Positions 17,545 to 24,458 of a DNA stretch of 25,720 bases are shown here, piece after piece. Below the pieces are notes generated by a model that worked only from the letters and a program-made list of their open reading frames with translations, was not told the origin of the DNA and ran no database searches. A program made the position numbers and the translations under genes. Location: positions 1-25,720 of the forward strand of contig CAMLIT010000059.1 of NCBI GenBank assembly GCA_946480295.1. Direction: 5' to 3'. The first letter of the stretch is position 1; each line of letters opens with the position of its first letter. This DNA comes from an uncultured Gemmatimonadota bacterium. Lineage in GTDB: Bacteria; Gemmatimonadota; Gemmatimonadetes; Gemmatimonadales; Gemmatimonadaceae.

Positions 17545-18513
17545 CTACGGCTTCCGTCCCCAGTTCGGGAAGATCTCGTCGGCGGTCGCCGTGTTCGTGA
17601 GGTCGGCGACGTTCGAGCCGTCGACGTTGGCGACGTAGATGTCGAAGCGGCTGGTCGCGGTCGCGCGGCGCGCGAAGGCGATCCGCTGGCCGTCGGGGCT
17701 CCACGTCACCGAGTGCTCGCCGCCGCCGTCGCTCAGCACCTGGTGCGGGGCGCTGCCGTCGGCGTTCACGATCCACACGTGCGGCGGCGCGTCGTCGACG
17801 GCGCGGATGAACGCGATCTGCCGGCTGTCGGGCGACCAGGCGGGGAACATGTTGATGGCGAGGCTGGTCATCCCCGTGGTCGTCGTCAGGCGGACGGGGT
17901 GGCTGCCGTCCGCGTTCATCACGTACAGCTCGACGATCGCGAGCGAGTCGGTGCTGTTGCGCTCCGTCATGTACACGATCTTCTGCCCGTCGGGGGAGAG
18001 CACGGGGAGCTGCTCGTCGAGGGTGTCGATCGTGATGAGCCGCAGGCCGGTGCCGTCGGCGTTGACCATGTAGGTCTTCGCGTCCTGGCCGTTGAAGAGG
18101 AGCTGCTTCCCGTCGGGGCTCCAGCTCGCGAGCAGCGCGCCCGACTCGAGGCTCGTCACGGCGACGCGCCCCGAGCCGTCGGTGCCCATGACGAAGACCT
18201 GCGGCAGGCCGAACATGGCGCCGGTGACGGCGATGCGCCGGCCGTCGGGCGAGAGCACGGGTGCCTCGTCGCCCGTGGCCATGCTTCCCACGAAGTGCTT
18301 GTCCCGGCCGTCGCCGTCCATCAGCGCCGTCGCCGGCTGTCCGTTCGCGACGGACGTGTAGGCGATCTGCGTGTCGGAACCGCCGGACGGAGCGACGGGG
18401 GCGGTCGGGTGGTCGCCGCTGCACGCGCCTAACGCGAGCGCGCCGGCGAGGCAGAGCGTGAACGGACGGGCGGCACGCGACGCGAGGCGCGACGGGGCGA
18501 TGGCGGACGACAT
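17545..18513 (-). CDS. TolB/PD40-type beta-propeller lipoprotein
   Basis: 322 aa from the ATG at 18513; a GTG at 18540 would add nine residues. The lipoprotein signal ends in ALALGAC (C31). At least five PD40/TolB-like blades follow, each built around an SPDGRRIAVTG-type motif: APVLSPDGRRIAV, ASWSPDGKQLLFNG, PVLSPDGQKIVYM, PAWSPDSRQIAFIR and VTWSPDGQRIAFARR, alternating with VMNADGSHPVRLT-type strands. It is probably tethered in the outer membrane or periplasm and acts in protein-protein contact; no enzyme motif is visible. It lies between two histidine kinases, divergent from one and convergent with the other. One leucine codon in the signal sequence is TTA in GTTAGGC, the same context as the other two TTA codons noticed. 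Confidence 0.9.
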   Translation of the reverse strand: MSSAIAPSRLASRAARPFTLCLAGALALGACSGDHPTAPVAPSGGSDTQIAYTSVANGQPATALMDGDGRDKHFVGSMATGDEAPVLSPDGRRIAVTGAMFGLPQVFVMGTDGSGRVAVTSLESGALLASWSPDGKQLLFNGQDAKTYMVNADGTGLRLITIDTLDEQLPVLSPDGQKIVYMTERNSTDSLAIVELYVMNADGSHPVRLTTTTGMTSLAINMFPAWSPDSRQIAFIRAVDDAPPHVWIVNADGSAPHQVLSDGGGEHSVTWSPDGQRIAFARRATATSRFDIYVANVDGSNVADLTNTATADEIFPNWGRKP

Positions 18514-18665
18514 GAGCCGGGCTCGGATGAGTTTCCCCACAGGAATTCACGAAGCGGGCCATTCGTGCCCGCGAAACACGAGCGCTCGTGGCGGCGGATG
18601 TCTTCGGGACGCATACGACGTCGGAAACATCAGGGGCGGGCACGCTCCTCGCGTTGCCCCCCCGC

Positions 18666-20516
18666 ATGCCGCCATCCCCGAACGAGCTCCAGCTGCGGGA
18701 GCTCGGCGACATCGGCGAGCTCCTGCGCTCGTTTCATGTCGCGGTGTGGACGAGGCGCCGCGACGACCTGCAGCTGACGTTCGTCGCCGGGGACGTCGAG
18801 ACGCTCTTCGGCCATCCCGCCGCGCGATTCGTCGACGAGGCCGGATTCTGGGAGAGCGTCGTCCATCCCGCCGACCGGGCCATCGCCCTGGCGCGGCTGC
18901 GCGACGCCGGCGCCACCGGCGGGCCCACGACCTTCCAGTACCGCGCCGTCCGACCGGATGGCGAGGCGGTGTGGCTGCGCGAGAGCGTCACCGCCCGTGC
19001 GCCGGACGAACATCGGCTGCTCGGGACGACGACCATCGCCGGCGAACCCGCCCGCCCGCGGCTGCGCGCGGACGAGGTCTATCGTCGGATCGTCGAGGCG
19101 TGCCCGAAGGCGATCGCGGTGCATCGCGACGCGGAGCTGTTGTTCGTGAACGACGCCGCGGCGGAGCTGGTCGCCGCGCCGGACGCGCGGGCGCTCGTCG
19201 GACGCTCGATCCGCGATTTCCTCGTGCCGCCGGAGCGCGACGAGATCCTCGCGCGGATCGCGCTCGTGCAGCAGGGGCGGCGCGAGGTCCACGCGTGGGA
19301 GGAGCATTTCCGGCGCGAGGACGGCGCGATCATCGACGTCGAGGTCACCTCCGTGCCCTACCGGTTCGACGGGGGACCGGCGGTGCTGACCGTCTTCAGC
19401 GACGTCACGGAGCGCAAGCGCGGCGAGGAGGCGCGCGAGCTGTTCGCGGCGGCGTTCCGGGCGAGCCGCGACCCGATCATCCTCTTCCGCTTCGCCGACG
19501 AGGTGATCGTGGACGTGAACGCGGCGTGGGAGCGGGCGACGGGCGTGCCGCGCGCCGAGGCGGTGGGGCGGAACGAGCGATCGTTAGGCATCTGGACGAG
19601 CGACGAGCGGCGCGACGCGTTCGTGCAGCGCCTCGCCGAACGGGGCGTCGTCCGGGACTTCGAGGTCGCCTTCCGCCAGCGCGGGAGCGCGGAGCCGCGG
19701 CCGGCCATCATCTCCGCCGAGCGCGTGGAGCTGAGCGGCGTCGCGCACGTCGTCGTCACCGGCCGCGACCTCACCGAGCGGCGCCGGCTCGAGCAGCGGC
19801 AGCGCGAGGCGCAGAAGCTCGAGGCGCTCGGCCGCGTCGCCGGCGGGATCGCCCACGACTTCAACAACGTCCTGACGGTCATCCGCACCTGCGCGCAGCT
19901 CGTGGCGGAGAGCGCGCCGGGCGGGCACGCGCTGCGCGCGGACGTCGACGAGATCGCCCGCGCCGTGGAGCGCGGCTCGATGCTCACGCGCCAGCTCCTG
20001 CTCTTCAGCCGCCGGGAGCCGCCGCACCGCGAGCGCATCGACCTGAACGAGGTCGTCGCGGGGATGCACCGCATGATCACGCGCGTCTTCCCCGCCGGGA
20101 TCACCGTGGAGCTCGACCGCTCGCCTGGCGCGGAGTGGATCGAGGCCGACCGCGGGCAGATGGAGCAGGTGGTCATGAACCTGGCGGTGAACGCGCGCGA
20201 TGCGATGCCCGACGGGGGGACGCTGACGCTGGCCACGACGCACCTCGAGGTGACGAGCGCCTACGCGCGCGAGCACGCCCTGCAGCTCCCGCCCGGCCGC
20301 TACGCGCTCCTCGCGGTGAGCGACACGGGCACGGGCATGGACGAGCGCGTGCGCGAGCACCTGTTCGAGCCCTTCTTCACGACGAAGCCGCCGGGCGAGG
20401 GGACGGGGCTGGGGCTGTCGACGGTCTACGCCATCGTCCAGCAGCACGGGGGAGCGGTGAGCGTGGAGACGGAGAGGGGGAGGGGGACGAGAGTGGAGGT
20501 GTACGTGCCGCAGTGA
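18666..20516 (+). CDS. Three-PAS histidine kinase without receiver
   Basis: 616 aa from the ATG at 18666. The frame is open from a GTG at 18588, which would add 26 low-complexity residues; neither start has a Shine-Dalgarno. Three PAS-like units are visible (~20-130, ~135-250, ~258-370), marked by HPADRAIALARL, EVYRRIVEACPKAIAVHRDAELLFVNDAA with TVFSDVTERKR, and AFRASRDPIILFRFADEVIVDVNAAWERATGV with VTGRDLTERRR. HisKA follows with AHDFNNVLTVI (H397), then a HATPase with VMNLAVNARDAM, DTGTGMDE, FEPFFTTKPPGEGTGLGL and the terminal VEVYVPQ. No membrane span is seen, so it is probably a cytosolic sensor. Its catalytic core is closely related to that of the hybrid kinase upstream. The codon for L307 is TTA in CGTTAGGC. 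Confidence 0.92.
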   Translation: MPPSPNELQLRELGDIGELLRSFHVAVWTRRRDDLQLTFVAGDVETLFGHPAARFVDEAGFWESVVHPADRAIALARLRDAGATGGPTTFQYRAVRPDGEAVWLRESVTARAPDEHRLLGTTTIAGEPARPRLRADEVYRRIVEACPKAIAVHRDAELLFVNDAAAELVAAPDARALVGRSIRDFLVPPERDEILARIALVQQGRREVHAWEEHFRREDGAIIDVEVTSVPYRFDGGPAVLTVFSDVTERKRGEEARELFAAAFRASRDPIILFRFADEVIVDVNAAWERATGVPRAEAVGRNERSLGIWTSDERRDAFVQRLAERGVVRDFEVAFRQRGSAEPRPAIISAERVELSGVAHVVVTGRDLTERRRLEQRQREAQKLEALGRVAGGIAHDFNNVLTVIRTCAQLVAESAPGGHALRADVDEIARAVERGSMLTRQLLLFSRREPPHRERIDLNEVVAGMHRMITRVFPAGITVELDRSPGAEWIEADRGQMEQVVMNLAVNARDAMPDGGTLTLATTHLEVTSAYAREHALQLPPGRYALLAVSDTGTGMDERVREHLFEPFFTTKPPGEGTGLGLSTVYAIVQQHGGAVSVETERGRGTRVEVYVPQ

Positions 20517-20519
20517 CTG

Positions 20520-20636
20520 CGGACCGCACTGCGGATCGCGGACGCGGATTCGCTGCGAACTGCGGATGTTCTGCGGACTCGGACGCGGATTGGCTGCGGA
20601 TGGCGGACGGCGGAGTGCGACTTGCGGACGTGAGAT
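20520..20636 (+). repeat. Degenerate TGCGGA-rich intergenic repeat
   Basis: The gap after the three-PAS kinase is built from repeated TGCGGA/GCGGAC words. A longer unit, CGGACGCGGATTCGCTGCG, recurs once as CGGACGCGGATTGGCTGCG. The rest of the gap to 20683 holds ACTATTCCACTATCCCACTGCC, similar to ACTACTCCACTATTTCC after the pirin terminator. No gene, promoter or hairpin stands out. Confidence 0.7.
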
Positions 20637-20683
20637 TCTCGCCAGCCGACCAACTCACTATTCCACTATCCCACTGCCGTACC

Positions 20684-21349
20684 ATGCCCTCCCGCCGCCC
20701 CATCCGATTCCTCGTCTTCGGCGCGTCGCTGCGCCGTGAGTCGCTCAACGACCGCCTCGCCGCGCTCGCCGCGTCGGTCATCACCGACCAGGGCGGGGCC
20801 GCCGAGCTCGCCCGCATGCAGGACTTCGATTGCCCCTCGTACGACTTCGACGTGGAGCGCGAGGGACGGTTTCCCGCCGGCGCCACACGGCTGCGGGAAC
20901 GCCTCCTCGCCGCCGACGCATTCGTCATCGCGTCCCCCGAGTACAACGCCTCCATGCCCGGCTGCCTGAAGAACGTCATCGACTGGACGTCGCGCTTCCG
21001 GCCGCAGCCGTTCAACGGTCGCCAGGGGCTGCTCCTCTCGGCGTCGCCGTCCATGGCCGGCGGCAACCGCGGGCTGTGGGCGCTCCGCGTCCCGCTCGAG
21101 CACCTCGGTGCCCGCGTCTACCCCGACATGTTCTCGCTCGCCCAGGCGCACGAGGCGTTCGACGAGCGTGGCCGCATCGCGAACGACATGCTGCGCAAGC
21201 GGTTCGAGAGCACGATCGAGTGCTTCATGGACCTGGTGGAGGCGGCGAAGCACTACCCCGGGCTCCAGAAGCAGTGGGTCGAGTACCTCGGCGAGCGCCC
21301 GAACGCCGCGACCGATCGCGTCGAGACGACGGACGCGAGCGCCGCATGA
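20684..21349 (+). CDS. NADPH-dependent FMN reductase family protein
   Basis: 221 aa flavodoxin-fold reductase. The FMN phosphate-binding loop is FGASLRRESLNDRLAALAA (residues 9-27), and the isoalloxazine loop is the family signature SPEYNASMPGCLKNVIDW near residues 86-103. Such enzymes use NAD(P)H to reduce FMN, quinones, azo compounds or chromate. The stop codon overlaps the next start as ATGA, so expression is coupled with the extradiol dioxygenase. That partner makes two-electron quinone reduction the most likely role here, by analogy with mhq/azoreductase systems of Firmicutes; this is inference. The C-terminus (~190-221) continues past the fold with EYLGERP and a polar tail. Confidence 0.92.
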   Translation: MPSRRPIRFLVFGASLRRESLNDRLAALAASVITDQGGAAELARMQDFDCPSYDFDVEREGRFPAGATRLRERLLAADAFVIASPEYNASMPGCLKNVIDWTSRFRPQPFNGRQGLLLSASPSMAGGNRGLWALRVPLEHLGARVYPDMFSLAQAHEAFDERGRIANDMLRKRFESTIECFMDLVEAAKHYPGLQKQWVEYLGERPNAATDRVETTDASAA

Positions 21350-22323
21350 CTGGCACGGCCGACGGCGACGGGCGGCCCGCGCTCGGCGGCATCCATCACG
21401 TCACCTGCATCGCCGGCGACGCGCAGGAGAACCTCGACTTCTATACCGGCGTCCTCGGCATGCGGCTGGTGAAGCGCACGGTGAACCAGGATGTGCCGCA
21501 CACGTATCACCTGTTCTACGCGGACGCGGTGGGGCACCCCGGCAGCGATCTCACCTTCTTCCCGTGGCCCGACCGGCCGGCGGTGCGGCGCGGGATCGGG
21601 CTCGGCGTCGAGGTGGCGCTCGCCGTGCCGACCGACAGCCTCGCCTACTGGGCCGGGCGCCTGGCGCGCTACGGCGTGGCGACGGGAGCGGTCGAGATGC
21701 GGCGCGGTGCGCGCGTGCTCCCCTTCCGCGATCCGCATGGTCTCGACGCGGCGCTCGTCGAGACGGCGGACGCGCGCGCGTTCACGCCGTGGGAGCAGGG
21801 CCCGGTGCCCGTCGGGAAGCAGATCCGCGGTCTCGACTCGGTCCGCCTGCTGGAGCGGGAGCTCGCGCCCACGGCCGACTTTCTCCGGGACGCCCTCGGC
21901 TTCACGGCCATGGGCGCGGAGCGCGGCTGGCATCGCTTCGGTGTGGCGGAGGGCGGCTCCGGCGCCTGCGTCGAGATCTGCGAGGTGCCGCAGCTGCGGC
22001 GGGGCGCGTGGGGAGTCGGCGCCATGCACCACGTGGCGTGGCGCGTGCCGGACGACGAGACGGAGCTCGCGGTGCGCGAGCGCATCGCGCGCGCGCGACG
22101 GCGGCCGACGGCGGTGATCGACCGCTTCTGGTTCCGTTCCGTCTACTTCCTCGAGCCGGGCGGCGTGTTGTTCGAGATCGCCACCGACGGGCCGGGCTTC
22201 ACCGCCGACGAGGATCCCGGCGCGCTCGGGGACAGGCTCGTGCTTCCGCCGTGGTTCGAGCCCGAGCGCGCGGTCATCGAGAAGGCGCTGCCGACGCTGC
22301 GGTCGGCGGGAACGATCGTCTGA
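21346..22323 (+). CDS. Ring-cleaving extradiol dioxygenase, glyoxalase/VOC fold (MhqO-like)
   Basis: 325 aa with two vicinal-oxygen-chelate modules. Module one begins GIHHVTCIAGDAQENLDFYTGVLGMRLVKRTVNQD (15-49) and includes HLFYADAVGHPGSDLTFFPW, both hallmarks of the MhqO/hydroquinone dioxygenase group. Module two includes GLDSVRLLERELAPTADFLRDALGF, the GAMHHVAW histidines, and LFEIATDGPGFTADE, whose glutamate completes the His-His-Glu iron site. MhqO-type enzymes cleave hydroquinones or catechols formed by quinone reduction, matching the FMN reductase it overlaps by 4 bp. Its 3' end overlaps the convergent FUSC gene by 50 bp. Substrate assignment is inference. Confidence 0.9.
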   Translation: MTGTADGDGRPALGGIHHVTCIAGDAQENLDFYTGVLGMRLVKRTVNQDVPHTYHLFYADAVGHPGSDLTFFPWPDRPAVRRGIGLGVEVALAVPTDSLAYWAGRLARYGVATGAVEMRRGARVLPFRDPHGLDAALVETADARAFTPWEQGPVPVGKQIRGLDSVRLLERELAPTADFLRDALGFTAMGAERGWHRFGVAEGGSGACVEICEVPQLRRGAWGVGAMHHVAWRVPDDETELAVRERIARARRRPTAVIDRFWFRSVYFLEPGGVLFEIATDGPGFTADEDPGALGDRLVLPPWFEPERAVIEKALPTLRSAGTIV

Positions 22324-24439
22324 GGTCGGCGTCGGCGATGCTCGTGGTCCAGTGGTCCACGGCGTCGTGGAGCGTCTTGAGCTGCCGGGCGAGCCGCGCG
22401 GCGCGCTGGTGGAGCAACGGGTCGCGCGCGGCGCTCGGGATGGCGACGCTTCCGACGGCGGGAAAGGGCGCCGGCCGGCGCCGCTCGACCACCGCGTCGA
22501 GCAGGTCGTCGAAGACGCGGGTGCACGCCGCGGTGAACCCCGCGAGCTGCGATGCGTCGGCGTCTCCGCTCACGTGCCCGGCGATCGCCAGCGCGGCGGT
22601 GGAGACGGCGAAGCGCCGCGTGTAGACGAGGAACGCCATCCCCGCCTCGACGGCCGCGTCGGTGTCGCGGCGCTCGCCGAGCGCGCGCTGGAAGGTCTCC
22701 TCCACGTTTCCGGCGGCGATGGCCACCTCGCGGCGCGCCCGGCGGAGGATCGCGCCGCTGCGCGCGCTCGCGTCCTCGAGCCGCTCGACGACGAGGCGCA
22801 GGTAGTCGCGGTTCGCGCGCAGGGCCGCCGCCATGTACCGCGGCAGGCGGTCCCACTCGCTCCGCGGCCAGAGCACGCGCGAGCAGACGACGGCGAGCGT
22901 CGCGCCGATCACCGTGTCGAGCAGCCGGTAGCGGCCGAGCCGCCATTCGCCCTCCGCCGCCTCGGCGAGCAGCACGAACGCCGGCGTGAGAAAGACGGAA
23001 TACGCGGCGTAGTTCACGGGGAGCAGCGCGACGCAGACCGCCACGAACACGAAGGTGATGACGAGCACCGCGCTTGGGTCGTGGAACGCGGCGGCGAGCA
23101 GCGCCGCGAGCCCGGCGCCGACGAGCGTGCCGACGACGCGCTGGAGTGCCTTCTGGCTCGTCGCCGCCGTGTAGGGCTGGAGGATGATCACGACCGTGAT
23201 CGTCATCCAGTAGTCGTGCGGCAGGTGGAGCAGCGCGGCGAGCCAGACGGCGGCCGCCGCTGCGACGCCCACGCGCAAGGCGTGGCGGACGAGCACCTCG
23301 CCGGGCGTGAGGATCGCGGCGGCGGTCTCGAGGAGGGAGCCGCCACGCTCGAGCTCCGGCATCGCGAAGCGAGGCGCCTCGCCCTCGAGGCTGATGCCGT
23401 TCAGCGCCCCGGCGGTCGCCGTCGCGACCTCCGCGTACTGGACGAGGCGGTCGAGGAGCTCGGCGACGAGCGGGTCGCCCCCGTGCTCGCGGAGCTCGCC
23501 GCGGCCTGGCGCCTCCTCGACCCCGCCGTGCTCGGTCGCGACCGCGTCGGCGACCCGTCGCATCGCGTCTCCGACCGACGCGAAGGTCGCGGCGACCGCG
23601 GCGAGGGTGTCGCGGCGGTCGACGACCCCGCTCTCCGCCTCGAGCGCGTCCGTGACGGCGAGGATGTGGCCGAAGACCTGGTCCGAGATCTCGTGGAGGA
23701 CGAGCAGCCGCTCCCCGCGATCGCTCTCGGCGGCACGGCCGCGGCGCGTGGCGGCGAGCGCGCCGCGGGCCTGCTCGATCGCGCCGCGCAGGGCGACCGC
23801 GCGGCCGCGCAACGCCCACACATCGGGCGTCGCACCGCCCTCGAGCTGCGTCGCCACGTCCACGAGGTAGTCGGCGATCGCGGCGTAGCACCGCGAGACG
23901 GCGATGCGCAACGGTCGGTACGGTCGGATGGGCCAGAGCACGAGGGACAGCAGCATCGCCCAGGCGCCGCCGACGAGGATGTAGCCGGCGCGCACGAGCC
24001 ACTCGTTTGGCGCCTGCACCGGGATCGGCAGGGCGATGAGGAAGGTGCAGAGGAGCGCCGTCGCCGCGCCGGCACCGGGCGCGCCCCACGCGCGCGCGAG
24101 GCTGCACGAGACGCCCAGCACGAGCGTCGCCGCCACCGCGGCGGCGGGGTGCCCGTGGACGACGGTGGCGACGACCACGACGGCGGCGGTCGCGACGGTG
24201 AGGAGCACGAGCGTCGCGGCGCGCGTGCGGTACGGGCCGCCCTTGTCGCTCAGCGCGCCGTTGAAGCCGGAGAGCGTCATCCAGATACCGCCGCTCAGCC
24301 CGAAGGCGCTGGCGGCGACGAGCGGCGCCACGGTGGCGATGGCGGCGCGCAGTCCGGCGCCGAACGCGGGCCGACCGGCCGCGACGACGGCGGCCTGGCG
24401 GAGGTTGTGGAGGGCGGGTGGACGGGCGGCGGACGTCAC
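22274..24439 (-). CDS. FUSC-family inner-membrane protein (YccS/YhfK or aromatic-acid exporter type)
   Basis: 721 aa with the duplicated FUSC layout. Residues ~25-180 hold five to six membrane spans, ~185-350 form a cytosolic helical region, ~370-530 hold a second set of six spans (ALRVGVAAAAAVWLAALLHLP, DYWMTITVVIILQPYTAATSQKALQRVVGTLVGAG, AVLVITFVFVAVCVALLPVNYA), and ~540-721 is a second cytosolic helical domain. The W-x-x-x-T-x-x-x-x-x-Q-P-Y segment followed by the QRVVGTLVGA helix is typical of the family, which includes exporters of hydroxylated aromatic acids. The GTG start lies 19 bp after the stop of the upstream histidine kinase, so both are probably cotranscribed. Transport of aromatic products of the neighbouring dioxygenase is an attractive but untested idea. 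Confidence 0.9.
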   Translation of the reverse strand: MTSAARPPALHNLRQAAVVAAGRPAFGAGLRAAIATVAPLVAASAFGLSGGIWMTLSGFNGALSDKGGPYRTRAATLVLLTVATAAVVVVATVVHGHPAAAVAATLVLGVSCSLARAWGAPGAGAATALLCTFLIALPIPVQAPNEWLVRAGYILVGGAWAMLLSLVLWPIRPYRPLRIAVSRCYAAIADYLVDVATQLEGGATPDVWALRGRAVALRGAIEQARGALAATRRGRAAESDRGERLLVLHEISDQVFGHILAVTDALEAESGVVDRRDTLAAVAATFASVGDAMRRVADAVATEHGGVEEAPGRGELREHGGDPLVAELLDRLVQYAEVATATAGALNGISLEGEAPRFAMPELERGGSLLETAAAILTPGEVLVRHALRVGVAAAAAVWLAALLHLPHDYWMTITVVIILQPYTAATSQKALQRVVGTLVGAGLAALLAAAFHDPSAVLVITFVFVAVCVALLPVNYAAYSVFLTPAFVLLAEAAEGEWRLGRYRLLDTVIGATLAVVCSRVLWPRSEWDRLPRYMAAALRANRDYLRLVVERLEDASARSGAILRRARREVAIAAGNVEETFQRALGERRDTDAAVEAGMAFLVYTRRFAVSTAALAIAGHVSGDADASQLAGFTAACTRVFDDLLDAVVERRRPAPFPAVGSVAIPSAARDPLLHQRAARLARQLKTLHDAVDHWTTSIADADLRRSFPPTAASAAPSR

Positions 24440-24458
24440 GGCAGCGGGTCGGGCGGTC

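Noticed and set aside
18588..18665. N-terminal extension of the three-PAS kinase from a GTG at 18588
   Set aside because: The 26 extra residues show no domain character and no ribosome site precedes the GTG. The ATG at 18666 was preferred, though the choice is uncertain.
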